A stretch of DNA of 55,858 nucleotides from Alloprevotella sp. Lung230. GTDB lineage: Bacteria > Bacteroidota > Bacteroidia > Bacteroidales > Bacteroidaceae. Position numbers and translations under genes: made by a program. The stretch spans positions 1-55,858 of the forward strand of contig NZ_JACSUD010000017.1 in the NCBI RefSeq assembly GCF_014385435.1, written 5' to 3'. Below are positions 27,313 to 37,000 of the stretch, piece after piece. Each line of letters opens with the position of its first letter. Position 1 is the first letter of the stretch. The notes beneath the pieces were generated by a model. That model worked only from the letters and a program-made list of their open reading frames with translations, ran no database searches and was not told the origin of the DNA.

Positions 27313-28407
27313 TTATTTAACGATGCCTTTTTCCAGATATTCGGCGAGGTTCACGCGTAGGGTGTCGGCCACGTTTTCGACAGCCACCTTGTGCATGTCG
27401 TGCTGCACCATGATGTGTACGAGTTCTTCAAAAGAAGTTTTGGCCAAAGGATCCCAGCCCAACTGCTGCTTGGCTTTGGTGGGGTCGCCCCAGAGATTGA
27501 CCACGTCGGTGGGACGATAGAAGTCGGGCGACACCTCGATGAGCACTTTGCCCGTTTTCTTGTCGATGCCTTTCTCTTCCATGCCTTCGCCTTCAAACTC
27601 CAGTTCGATGCCGGCAGCCTTGAAAGCGTGATAACAGAACTCACGCACAGAATGCTGTTCGCCGGTGGCGATGACGAAGTCTTCGGGGCGTTCGTGCTGA
27701 AGGATGAGCCACATGCACTCCACGTAGTCCTTGGCATAACCCCAGTCGCGCAGCGAGGAGAGGTTGCCCAAGTAGAGCTTGTCCTGCTTGCCTTGGGCGA
27801 TGCGGGCGGCAGCGAGGGTGATTTTGCGTGTCACGAAGGTTTCGCCGCGGCGCTCACTTTCGTGGTTGAAGAGGATGCCCGAACAGCAGAACATACCATA
27901 GGCTTCGCGGTATTCCTTGACAATCCAGAAACCATAAAGTTTGGCCACAGCATAAGGACTGTAAGGGTGGAATGGGGTGTTCTCGTTTTGAGGCACTTCC
28001 TCCACCTTGCCGTAAAGTTCAGAGGTCGAGGCTTGATAGATGCGGCAGGTGTCGGTCAGGCCACACATACGCACGGCCTCCAGCACGCGGAGCACTCCCA
28101 CAGCATCGACATCGGCCGTAAATTCGGGAGCGTCGAACGAAACCTGAACGTGGCTTTGTGCTGCGAGGTTGTAAATCTCATCGGGGCGCACCTTGGAAAT
28201 GATTTGCAGGACGGACATAGAGTCGCCCATGTCGCCATAATGAAGATGGAACTGTGGGCGGCCTTCGAGGTGGGCGATGCGCTCACGATAGTCCACTGAA
28301 GATCGGCGGATGACACCGTGCACATCGTAGCCTTTTTCCAATAAGAACTCGGCCAAGTAAGAGCCGTCTTGTCCTGTTACTCCTGTGATAAGGGCTGTTT
28401 TGTTCAT
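27313..28407 (-). CDS. gmd: GDP-mannose 4,6-dehydratase
   Basis: A 364-aa NADP-dependent dehydratase making GDP-4-keto-6-deoxymannose. [20 protein letters not shown] is the nucleotide-binding loop, followed by [44 protein letters not shown] (Thr/Ser and Glu) and the YAVAK catalytic pair. [17 protein letters not shown] and [12 protein letters not shown] are also diagnostic. First gene of gmd-fcl; its product feeds fucose into surface glycans or glycoproteins. Confidence 0.96.
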   Translation of the reverse strand: MNKTALITGVTGQDGSYLAEFLLEKGYDVHGVIRRSSVDYRERIAHLEGRPQFHLHYGDMGDSMSVLQIISKVRPDEIYNLAAQSHVQVSFDAPEFTADVDAVGVLRVLEAVRMCGLTDTCRIYQASTSELYGKVEEVPQNENTPFHPYSPYAVAKLYGFWIVKEYREAYGMFCCSGILFNHESERRGETFVTRKITLAAARIAQGKQDKLYLGNLSSLRDWGYAKDYVECMWLILQHERPEDFVIATGEQHSVREFCYHAFKAAGIELEFEGEGMEEKGIDKKTGKVLIEVSPDFYRPTDVVNLWGDPTKAKQQLGWDPLAKTSFEELVHIMVQHDMHKVAVENVADTLRVNLAEYLEKGIVK

Positions 28408-28453
28408 AACTCGTTGCTTGTTTGTTGTTATTATTTCTACAAATTTACGCTTG

Positions 28454-28485
28454 CAAAGGTAGAGAAAACTCGTGCAACGGCCAAA
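28454..28485 (-). promoter_or_regulatory. Promoter of gmd-fcl
   Basis: Minus strand: TTTG (plus-strand CAAA 28482-28485), 20 nt, TACCTTTG (plus-strand CAAAGGTA 28454-28461). The -7 box, with its following C, is identical to the one in the CRISPR repeat. Confidence 0.75.
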
Positions 28486-28523
28486 CTCATCTACTAAAAT
28501 CGATAGATTTAGGGCATACGTTG

Positions 28524-28554
28524 TTGTAGTTACGGCCTAAAAGCCGTAACTTTG
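28524..28554 (+). promoter_or_regulatory. Promoter of the RNA methyltransferase gene
   Basis: TTG at 28524-28526, 20 nt, TAACTTTG at 28547-28554, about 25 bases before the chosen ATG at 28579. It diverges from the gmd promoter. Confidence 0.75.
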
Positions 28555-28578
28555 CCTTCAAAATCAGACCTAATTAGT

Positions 28579-30006
28579 ATGGCTCGCAAAAAGAAACCTC
28601 TTCCTTTACTCGAAAATATCCTCATCACCGACATCGCCGCCGAAGGCAAAGCGCTGGCCAAGGTGGACGGCTTGGCTGTATTCGTACCTTACGTCGTCCC
28701 GGGCGATGTCGTGGACATCCAGCTCCGCCGCAAGAAGCATAGTTATGCCGAAGGCGAAGCCGTGAAGTTCCACCAACTCAGCGACCATCGTGCGCAACCT
28801 TTCTGCAAGCATTATGGTGTGTGTGGCGGTTGCAAATGGCAGGTGTTGCCTTATGCCGAGCAAATCCGTTACAAACAGAAGCAGGTGATGGACCACCTGC
28901 AACGCATCGGCAAGGTGGATCTCCCTGAGTGCCGGCCCATCCTCGGGTCGCGTCAGGACCGCGAATACCGCAACAAGTTGGAGTTTGGCTTTTCCAATAA
29001 GAAGTGGCTCACCCTTGAACAGGTGAAAAGCGGTGAGAAATTCGACCAAATGAACGCCTTGGGTTTTCACATCCCAGGAGCGTTCGATAAAATTCTCGAC
29101 ATCGATGAGTGCTTTCTTATGCAGGACATCAACAACCGCATCCGCAACGGGCTGCGCGCCTTTGTCTTGGAGCGTGGATTTGACTTTTACGACCTGCGCG
29201 GCAATCGTGGTCTGCTGCGCAACATCATGCTGCGCACCGCCTCGACGGGCGAAGTGATGCTGCTTGTGCAGTTTTGCATCACCTCCGATAGCGAGCGTGA
29301 GCAAGCTCTCGAAGTGATGGACTTCCTGCACCGAGAGTTTCCCGAAATCACGGCCCTACTTTACGTCAACAACACCAAGTGCAACGACACCATCGGCGAC
29401 CTTGACGTCATCACTTATGCCGGCACGGACTTCATCTATGAGCAGATGGAAGGCTTGCGTTTCAAAGTCGGCCCGAAGAGTTTCTATCAGACCAATTCGG
29501 AGCAGGCTTACGAACTCTACAAGGTGACGCGCGATTTTGCCGGCCTAACGGGCAATGAACTTGTCTACGACCTCTACACCGGTACCGGAACGATTGCCAA
29601 CTTCGTGGCTCAAAAGGCTCGCTTTGTGGTGGGCATCGAATATGTACCCGAAGCGATTGCCGATGCCAAGGTCAATGCAGCCCTCAATGGTCTGGACAAA
29701 AAGACGCTGTTCTATGCCGGCGATATGAAAGATATCCTGACCGACGCCTTCATTGATGAGCACGGCCGGCCGGATGTCATCATCACAGACCCTCCCCGCG
29801 CCGGTATGCACGCTGATGTGGTGGGTGTGATTTTGAATGCCGCCCCGAAGCGCATTGTCTACGTCTCCTGCAATCCCGCGACCCAGGCACGTGACCTACA
29901 ATTGCTGGACACCAAATATCGTGTTGTCGCTGTGCAGCCGGTCGATATGTTCCCTCAAACGCATCACGTGGAAAATGTGGTGCTCCTCGAACTCAAAACA
30001 CCTTGA
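28579..30006 (+). CDS. rlmD: 23S rRNA (uracil-C5)-methyltransferase, RlmD/RumA-like
   Basis: A 475-aa SAM-dependent RNA methyltransferase. An N-terminal TRAM domain (LLENILITDIAAEGKALAKV) is followed by a four-Cys iron-sulfur cluster site (CKHYGVCGGCKW plus a later Cys). The SAM site is YDLYTGTGTIANFVAQKARF and DVIITDPPRAGMH. The catalytic Cys is in IVYVSCNPATQARDLQLL. MFPQTHHVENVVLLEL is the terminal family signature. The ATG at 28579 was chosen because the promoter overlaps the upstream start at 28552. The target uridine (U1939 or another) is inferred. Confidence 0.92.
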   Translation: MARKKKPLPLLENILITDIAAEGKALAKVDGLAVFVPYVVPGDVVDIQLRRKKHSYAEGEAVKFHQLSDHRAQPFCKHYGVCGGCKWQVLPYAEQIRYKQKQVMDHLQRIGKVDLPECRPILGSRQDREYRNKLEFGFSNKKWLTLEQVKSGEKFDQMNALGFHIPGAFDKILDIDECFLMQDINNRIRNGLRAFVLERGFDFYDLRGNRGLLRNIMLRTASTGEVMLLVQFCITSDSEREQALEVMDFLHREFPEITALLYVNNTKCNDTIGDLDVITYAGTDFIYEQMEGLRFKVGPKSFYQTNSEQAYELYKVTRDFAGLTGNELVYDLYTGTGTIANFVAQKARFVVGIEYVPEAIADAKVNAALNGLDKKTLFYAGDMKDILTDAFIDEHGRPDVIITDPPRAGMHADVVGVILNAAPKRIVYVSCNPATQARDLQLLDTKYRVVAVQPVDMFPQTHHVENVVLLELKTP

Positions 30007-30070
30007 CTTTGCAGCCACCTTCTGCCTACTTAGAGGCAGATATTCTATACGACTCTCTCTCACAGTGCTT

Positions 30071-30778
30071 ATGCTCTCCCCACGACCTACGGCCCATCTC
30101 CGCTCTCAAATCTCCGCCTTTGTCTCTGCACGCCAGGCCGAGGCACTGCGCGACTACCTCAGGACTTTGCGCAACTCTGACTTTCGTGCGGCTGGTATCG
30201 TGATGAGCGAAGCCAAATGTTGGGAGCAGTTGGATGAAGCAGAGTTTTGGCATTTTTTCCTCGTTCTTAATGTCGATAATGCTCGCGCCTATCTGGGGAC
30301 GCTGCTCAAAGCCACTGTGGCAAGACATAAGGTGCAATCACTGACTTTTGAAAGCGAAGACTTCGGGCGCTTTGCCACCGAAACGGCTACCGACATCGAC
30401 CGTCGAAAGGCTCTCGAAGCCCTGTTGCCTCTTCTCTCCACTCCTGAAGCCGTGGAGCAAATGCTGCAACGTTTTTTACTTTCGCAAGAAACACCGGTCA
30501 CACGTGCTCTCTGCCTCTTGCGCATCAGTTCGCCGGCCACTCTCTTCCTCTTGTTCCGTACCCTCAAGGAAGTCGATGACGACCCGAACCTCATCCGCAG
30601 ATTTGCGGTAGAACTCATCCGTCGCGGTGACAAGCAGGCTTATAATATGGCGTGTATTCTTCGCGACTACTTCGACCTCGAAGCCCTGCCCGGCACTTTT
30701 TCTTTACAACTCGCTCCTTACGAACTTTCACGTCTCGACACGAATTTCGACTACTTCGTCAAAATTTTGGCTCGCTGA
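30071..30778 (+). CDS. Hypothetical protein, helical
   Basis: A 235-aa protein starting MLSPRPTAHLRSQ. It is rich in Leu, Ala, Arg and Glu and probably all-helical, with repeats of the kind RRKALEALLPLLSTPEAVEQ and ISSPATLFLLFRTLKEV that suggest a HEAT-like or ARM-like fold. There is no signal peptide or membrane segment. I do not recognise a family. It lies 64 bases after rlmD on the same strand and 31 bases before another unrecognised gene. The reading frame is open from 29837, but the part before 30071 overlaps rlmD. Confidence 0.7.
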   Translation: MLSPRPTAHLRSQISAFVSARQAEALRDYLRTLRNSDFRAAGIVMSEAKCWEQLDEAEFWHFFLVLNVDNARAYLGTLLKATVARHKVQSLTFESEDFGRFATETATDIDRRKALEALLPLLSTPEAVEQMLQRFLLSQETPVTRALCLLRISSPATLFLLFRTLKEVDDDPNLIRRFAVELIRRGDKQAYNMACILRDYFDLEALPGTFSLQLAPYELSRLDTNFDYFVKILAR

Positions 30779-30809
30779 CGAACTGTTCTACTTTTTCCTC
30801 CTCAACGCA

Positions 30810-31097
30810 ATGGCTCAACTCAGGATTTCTGAACTCGATGATTTTAGCGCGGCCCTCCTTTCCTACGTAGAGGCGGCCCTCCGTGCTGCCGGCGAGATGC
30901 CCGACTACTGCCAAGAGGCTGTGCGCATTGTTGATGCTCGCAATCACCTTTTTGCCGCTGTCGGTCCTCACCTCACCGATGAAGAACACGGCATCTACGC
31001 CCTGCGCGATCTCTGTGCACTGGATGACGACACGATGGAACTTCGTCCCGACCGCCATCGCTGTGCAACCGTAGGGCGCGACTTCGGGCTGCGATAA
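30810..31097 (+). CDS. Small hypothetical protein
   Basis: A 95-aa protein starting MAQLRISELDDFSAALLSYV, acidic and helical, ending RCATVGRDFGLR. It has no signal, membrane helix or known motif. It sits between the helical hypothetical gene and the thioesterase with short gaps on both sides, so it is likely in the same transcript. Coding is supported by position and codon pattern only. Confidence 0.6.
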   Translation: MAQLRISELDDFSAALLSYVEAALRAAGEMPDYCQEAVRIVDARNHLFAAVGPHLTDEEHGIYALRDLCALDDDTMELRPDRHRCATVGRDFGLR

Positions 31098-31152
31098 ACA
31101 CGCTTCATTGCTGAACAACCACTCATTCACCTTCACCAAAAACACTACGACA

Positions 31153-31572
31153 ATGACTGAAACTTTTCGCCATAAGACACCCATTCAAATCCGATTTAAT
31201 GACTTGGATGCCTACAACCACGTCAACAACAACGTCTATGCCTCCTACTATGACTTGGGCAAAGAAAGTTATTTTGCCGATGTGCTGCAATGCGACTTCC
31301 GCTTGCAAGATGTTGTATTCATCGTGGCACACATCTCTTTCGATTTTATTGAACCCATCCACTATGGTGATGACATTATAGTCGAAACCCGCGTCAGCCA
31401 CATCGGCACTAAGAGTTTTACCCTCATGCAGCAGGCGCGCAATCAGAAGACAGGACGCATCGTTTGCAAAGGCGAAACCGTGATGGTGTGTATCAACCTG
31501 CACACCCAAGAAACGGCCGAAGTTCCCGAACAATATCGTCAAGCTTTCGAAGCCTTTGAAGCCGGGGTCTAA
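31153..31572 (+). CDS. Acyl-CoA thioesterase, 4HBT (YbgC-like)
   Basis: A 139-aa hotdog-fold thioesterase. IQIRFNDLDAYNHVNNNVYA contains the family's Asp/Asn-His catalytic signature, followed by the long helix (YYDLGKESYFADVL) and the beta-strands VAHISFDFIEPIHYGDDIIV. It probably hydrolyses acyl-CoA in the cytoplasm; chain-length preference is unknown. The ATG at 31153 aligns with family starts; an in-frame upstream start at 31108 is unlikely. Confidence 0.88.
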   Translation: MTETFRHKTPIQIRFNDLDAYNHVNNNVYASYYDLGKESYFADVLQCDFRLQDVVFIVAHISFDFIEPIHYGDDIIVETRVSHIGTKSFTLMQQARNQKTGRIVCKGETVMVCINLHTQETAEVPEQYRQAFEAFEAGV

Positions 31573-31662
31573 CTCTTTTCCTCACCTTAAGTAAGTGTTC
31601 AAAATTAAACGTAACTATCAAATTAACTACGAACCCCTACTTAGATTTTGCCTTTCGCAGCC

Positions 31663-32706
31663 ATGCAACAAATTCTCTACCCCAGTGCACTCTCAGAGTT
31701 GCTGCCCACTCTTCTGGCAGAAGCACCCGTGCCGGACCGCATCGCGGTGCTTACCGACCAGACCACCTACCAACACTGCCGCAGCCTGCTGGGTAACAGC
31801 GCAGCAACGGCCTACGACATCGTCATTCCGCCCACCGATACGCACAAAACGCTCGACACGCTTTCACAAGTCTGGGAAGGACTGCAACGTGCAGAAGCCA
31901 CACGCCACTCGCTGCTCATCAATCTGGGGGGGGGCATGGTCACCGACTTGGGAGGATTTGCTGCCGCTACGTTCAAGCGTGGCATTCGCTTCATCAACAT
32001 CCCAACGACCCTCTTGGCCATGGTCGATGCGGCTGTGGGGGGCAAGACCGGTATCAACTTCGGTGGGCTGAAGAACGAGGTAGGCTGCTTTGCCGATGCA
32101 CAAACCGTGGTTGTCTGCACCGAACTCCTACGCACACTTGATGACGAAAACCTCCGTTCAGGTTATGCCGAAATGCTCAAGCACGCCCTTCTCACCGGCA
32201 CAGACTGCTGGGCGCGGCATCTGCGTTTCGATCTCTCTGCTCCTGATTTTGACATTCTGCAAGGACTGGTGCGTGAGAGCATCGTTTGTAAGCAACACAT
32301 TGTGGAGCAAGATCCGCATGAGAAAGGCATCCGAAAGGCGCTCAACCTTGGCCACACCGTGGGGCACGCCTTGGAGAGTTTCCTCATTGAGACCCAACGT
32401 CCCGTACTCCACGGCTATGCTGTGGCTTGGGGATTGGTGTGCGAACTCTTTATGAGCGCTGCACAGGCGGGACTTCCCACCGATGTGCTCCACTCGACCA
32501 CGCGTTTCATTCTCCGCACCTACGGCCGTCCTGCCATCACTTGCGATGACTACGACCGCCTTCACGCCCTCATGCTTCACGACAAGAAGAATGTGGCCGG
32601 CAGCATCCGATTCACCCTCTTGTCCGATGTGGGCGAAATCCTCATCGACCAAACTGCCGACCGCACTCTCATCGAGGACGCCCTCGACTTCTTGCGGGAA
32701 GCTTAA
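31663..32706 (+). CDS. aroB: 3-dehydroquinate synthase
   Basis: A 347-aa NAD- and metal-dependent enzyme, the second step of the shikimate pathway. LINLGGGMVTDLGGFAAATF is the NAD loop, IPTTLLAMVDAAVGGKTGIN the active-site segment, and RSGYAEMLKHALLTG and LNLGHTVGHALE supply metal ligands (Glu, His). ATG at 31663 is used; a TTG 15 bases upstream is in frame but unlikely. A 90-base gap separates it from the thioesterase. Confidence 0.96.
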   Translation: MQQILYPSALSELLPTLLAEAPVPDRIAVLTDQTTYQHCRSLLGNSAATAYDIVIPPTDTHKTLDTLSQVWEGLQRAEATRHSLLINLGGGMVTDLGGFAAATFKRGIRFINIPTTLLAMVDAAVGGKTGINFGGLKNEVGCFADAQTVVVCTELLRTLDDENLRSGYAEMLKHALLTGTDCWARHLRFDLSAPDFDILQGLVRESIVCKQHIVEQDPHEKGIRKALNLGHTVGHALESFLIETQRPVLHGYAVAWGLVCELFMSAAQAGLPTDVLHSTTRFILRTYGRPAITCDDYDRLHALMLHDKKNVAGSIRFTLLSDVGEILIDQTADRTLIEDALDFLREA

Positions 32707-32761
32707 TCCGTGGACTGACAGCAACGACAATCCTACCTAATCACCCACCTTTTCTATATCC

Positions 32762-33685
32762 ATGCAAAACAAAGGAACACTCGGCGCTGCACTTGGTCTT
32801 CTTGCCGCCGTATGCTATGGGTTCATCCCCTTGCTCACCAAACCGCTGCAAACTCCCGAAGCCGGCAGTTTGCCGATGTCTTCTTCCACCATCTTGTTCT
32901 ATCGCTTCGGCCTTGCAGCTCTTGTCGTGGCCGGTGTGATGCTGATGCGCCGCATCTCCTTTCGCATCAGCTATCCGGAGTTTGTACGCCTCACCTTCTT
33001 GGCCTTTCTGAGCGATGGGGCAGCCCTCTTCCTCATCGCCGGCTACCCTTATATGAACAGCGGAGTGGCCACCACCATCCACTTTATGTATCCCGTCATG
33101 ACGGCCCTCCTGATGATAACCTTCTTCCACGAGCGTCGGCGCATCTCGACCTTTCTCGCTGTGGGGATGGCAGTGCTGGGCGTAGGGCTGCTTTCGTGGT
33201 CCGATAGTGGTGCGGTAGCTCCCATCGGTATTGTCTTGGAACTCATTTCGGCGCTCTGCTTCGCTTTCTATCTGATACGGGTCAACCACTCCCGCGTGTC
33301 GACCATCAACGTGGTCAAACTCACCTTCTACGTCATGGCCCTCGGTGCCATCATATTTGCTGCCTTTGTGTCCTACGAGCAAGCCGACTTCGACTTATCT
33401 CAACGCTACACCCTCCTGCCCAACGCACAAGGTTGGATGCACCTTGCCGGCTTGGCACTGATTTGCACCGTGGTCACCAACCTTTCCCTCATCTACGCCA
33501 CCCACTTGGTCGGACCCACCATGGCTTCCGTACTTGGCGCGCTTGAGCCGGTCACGGCCATCCTCGTCGGAGCCTGCCTGCTGGGCGAAAGTCTCACGCT
33601 CACTATTCTGCTGGGTATTGCGGTCATCCTTGCTGCCGTCCTCATCATCATTCTCAAGAACCGCAGGCCACCGTCTTGCACTTAG
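32762..33685 (+). CDS. EamA/DMT-family transporter
   Basis: A 307-aa inner-membrane protein with about ten predicted helices in two EamA halves: GAALGLLAAVCYGFIPLLTK at the start, YPYMNSGVATTIHFMYPVMT at the end of the first half, and GPTMASVLGALEPVTAILVG in the second. Members export or exchange small metabolites; the substrate cannot be inferred. It is 55 bases after aroB on the same strand and followed by a strong terminator. Confidence 0.9.
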   Translation: MQNKGTLGAALGLLAAVCYGFIPLLTKPLQTPEAGSLPMSSSTILFYRFGLAALVVAGVMLMRRISFRISYPEFVRLTFLAFLSDGAALFLIAGYPYMNSGVATTIHFMYPVMTALLMITFFHERRRISTFLAVGMAVLGVGLLSWSDSGAVAPIGIVLELISALCFAFYLIRVNHSRVSTINVVKLTFYVMALGAIIFAAFVSYEQADFDLSQRYTLLPNAQGWMHLAGLALICTVVTNLSLIYATHLVGPTMASVLGALEPVTAILVGACLLGESLTLTILLGIAVILAAVLIIILKNRRPPSCT

Positions 33686-33704
33686 AGGCTTCCAATGGCG
33701 TGAA

Positions 33705-33746
33705 ACAATAAATCTTCGGCCTAAAACAAGGTCGAAGATTTATTGT
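33705..33746. terminator. Bidirectional terminator after the DMT gene
   Basis: A 14-bp perfect stem (ACAATAAATCTTCG / CGAAGATTTATTGT) around GCCTAAAACAAGGT, in which CCT and AGG can also pair. AT-rich outer stem on both sides; 19 bases after the transporter stop. Confidence 0.8.
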
Positions 33747-33808
33747 GGACTATAATCTGAGTAAAAAGGAGGTGACCTTAAACCCAATTGGGGTCATTAA
33801 GCCGAAAT

Positions 33809-33852
33809 TTGTCTTATAAGAGAATTTGAATTGTCTTATAAGAGAGTTTGAC
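33809..33852. repeat. Two 22-bp tandem units with a CTTATAAG palindrome
   Basis: TTGTCTTATAAGAGA recurs at 33809 and 33831, an exact 22-bp step, and the units differ at two bases. The rest of the 33747-34052 gap holds no gene that I can see apart from the carB terminator. Confidence 0.8.
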
Positions 33853-33989
33853 CCTTAAGCCTAATATTCAATTATATTGCCGTTTTGAAGTTTGCCGGAC
33901 AGCAATAATTCGGATTGTTTCACGCTGGGAAGCCCCCTTTTTCCGACGAAAAGCGGGGCGGGAAGTCGGGCGCGTAGGAGGGTGGCATA

Positions 33990-34030
33990 AGAAAGCACCG
34001 CAACGCCCGACGAAGCAGGCATTGCGGTGC
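33990..34030 (-). terminator. Terminator of purF-carA-carB
   Basis: A 9-bp perfect stem GCACCGCAA / TTGCGGTGC (33995-34003 with 34022-34030), with a T-rich tail TTTCTT on the minus strand, 22 bases after the carB stop. Confidence 0.8.
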
Positions 34031-34052
34031 AGCGCGAAAAGGCGGGGAGGAA

Positions 34053-37000
34053 TTAGAACTCCTGCCAGCTCTTGATTTCGAGATCTTCCAGACGCGTGGT
34101 GGTGAAGGCGTAGATGAAGGCCGAGGCCAGGCGCGCGTTGGTGAGGAGCGGGATGTTGAGGTCGATGGCCGCGCGGCGTATCTTGTAGCCGTTGGTCAGT
34201 TCGCCGGTGGAGAAATTCTTGTGGATGTTGACCACCATGTCGATTTCCTTGCTGTGGAGCAGATCGAGGGCGTGGGGCAGTGCAGCCTCCGGACTGCCGG
34301 GCTTGAGGGCTTCGACTTCGCTGGGCCAGAGCACGCGCTGAGAGGGGATGTCGTTGTCGGACAGATAGCTGTTGGTGCCGGCGGTGGCGTAGAGGCGGAA
34401 GCCGTGTTGGTGGAGCCGGCGGGCGGCTTCGAGCATGTCGGCCTTGTTTTTGCCGCTTCCGGTGGAGAGGAGGATGTTCTTCTTGGGGATGCGCAGCCCC
34501 ACGGAGAGCAGACTTTTGAGGAGCGCCGAATTGGCATTTTCGCCCAAACAGCCCACTTCGCCGGTCGATGCCATGTCGACGCCCAGGACGGGGTCGGCCT
34601 TTTGAAGGCGGTTGAAGGAGAACTGCGAGGCTTTGATGCCCACATAGTCGAGGTCGAAGAGCGACTTGGAAGGTTTCTCCACGGGCAGGCCGAGCATGAT
34701 GCGCGTGGCCAGTTCGATGAGATTGATCTTCAACACCTTGCTCACAAAGGGGAAGGAGCGGGAGGCGCGGAGGTTGCACTCGATGACCTTGATGTCGTTC
34801 TCCCGAGCGAGGAATTGGATGTTGAAGGGGCCGGAGATGTTGAGCTCTTTGGCAATCTGCTTGGAAATCTTCTTGATGCGGCGCGCCGTTTCGACATAGA
34901 GTTTCTGCGGGGGGAACTGGATGGTGGCATCGCCGGAGTGTACGCCGGCAAATTCCACGTGCTCGGAGATGGCGTAGGCGATGATTTCGCCGTCTTTGGC
35001 CACGGCGTCCATCTCGACCTCCTTGGCATGTTGGAGGAATTGCGACACCACCACGGGGTGCTTTTTACTCACGTTGGCGGCCATCGTGAGGAAGCGCTCA
35101 AGGTCTTCCTGGTTGTGGCAGACGTTCATCGCGGCGCCGGACAGAACGTAGCTGGGACGCACGAGGACAGGGAAGCCCACCTCTCCGATGAAGGCGTTGA
35201 TGTCGTCCATCGAGGTGAGGGCGCTCCACGCCGGCTGGTCCACTCCGATGCGGCCGAGCATGGCGGAGAACTTCTCGCGGTCTTCGGCGTTGTCGATGTA
35301 CTTGGCTTGTGTTCCGAGGATGGACACGCGTTGCTCATCGAGGCGCAGGGCGAGATTGTTGGGAATTTGTCCGCCGGTGCTCACCACGACACCATAAGGA
35401 AGCTCAAGGTCGAGGATGTCGAGCACGCGTTCGAAAGTGAGTTCGTCGAAGTAAAGGCGGTCGCACATGTCGTAGTCGGTCGACACGGTCTCGGGATTGT
35501 AGTTGATCATCACCGAGCGGTAGCCTTCTCGGCGGATGGTGTTGAGGGCTTGCACACCGCACCAGTCGAACTCCACGGACGAGCCGATGCGATAGGCACC
35601 CGAACCGAGCACCACAACGGAGCGCTTGTCGTTTTCGAAAGCAATGTCGTGGGCAACGCCGTTGTAGGTGAGGTAGAGGTAGTTGGTCTGCGCCGGATAT
35701 TCGGCCGCGAGGGTGTCGATCTGCTTCACATAGGGCACGATGCCGGCACGTTTGCGCACTTCGCGCACCAGGAGTTGGGCCTTTTCCATCTCCATCTCCT
35801 TCTCCATACCCAGGGCACGGGCCACCTGGAAGTCGGTGAAGCCCTGTTGCTTGGCCTTGCGCAACAGTTCGCTGTCGAGCACATTGATGTTTCCACACTT
35901 TTTGAGTGCCGCGTTAGTCCGGTAGATGTTAAGCAGCTTGTCCAAGAACCAGCGGTCGATTTTGGTCAATTCGTGGATTTGGTTGACGGTGTATCCGGCG
36001 AAGAAAGCCTTTTCGATGATGAAGATGCGCTTGTCGGTAGGCGCTTTGAGGGAGGCTTCGATGTCGTCGATTTTCAGCTCCTTGTTGCCCACAAAGCCGT
36101 GCATGCCTTGTCCAATCATGCGCAGTCCCTTCTGAACGGCCTCTTCAAAAGTGCGCCCGATGGCCATCACTTCGCCCACGGATTTCATCGAACTACCCAA
36201 TTCGCGGTCGACTCCGCGGAACTTGCCCAAGTCCCAGCGTGGGATTTTGCAAACCACATAGTCGAGTGCCGGTTCGAAGAAGGCGGAAGTCGTCTTGGTC
36301 ACAGAGTTCTTCAAGTCGAAGAGCCCGTAGCCCAAACCCAGCTTTGCCGCCACAAATGCGAGGGGATAGCCCGTCGCTTTGGAAGCCAAGGCCGAACTTC
36401 GGCTCAAACGTGCGTTGACCTCGATGACGCGATAGTCCTCGCTCTCGGGGTCGAAAGCATATTGCACGTTGCACTCGCCCACGATGCCGACATGGCGCAC
36501 GATGCGGATGGCCAGCTCACGCAGTTTGTGATATTCACTGTTGGTGAGGGTTTGGGAAGGGGCGATGACAATCGATTCACCGGTGTGGATGCCGAGTGGG
36601 TCAAAGTTTTCCATGTTGCACACGGTGATGCAGTTGTCGAAACGGTCGCGCACCACTTCGTATTCCACCTCTTTCCAGCCCTTCAAACTCTTCTCAACGA
36701 GGACTTGGGGAGAGAAGGAGAAGGCTTTTTCGGCCAAGTGGTTGAGCTCTTCCTCGTTGTCGCAAAATCCGGAGCCGAGACCGCCAAGCGCGTAGGCCGC
36801 GCGGATGATGACGGGATAGCCCAGGGTTTTGGCCGCCCGACGTGCGTCCTCGATGTTTTCCACCGCCTCGCTCTTGATGGTCTTGACGCCGATTTCATCC
36901 AACTTCTTGACAAACAGCTCGCGGTCTTCCGTGTCCATAATGGCTTGTACCGGTGTGCCGAGGACGGTGAGGTTGTAGCGTTCCAGCGCACCGCTGCGAT

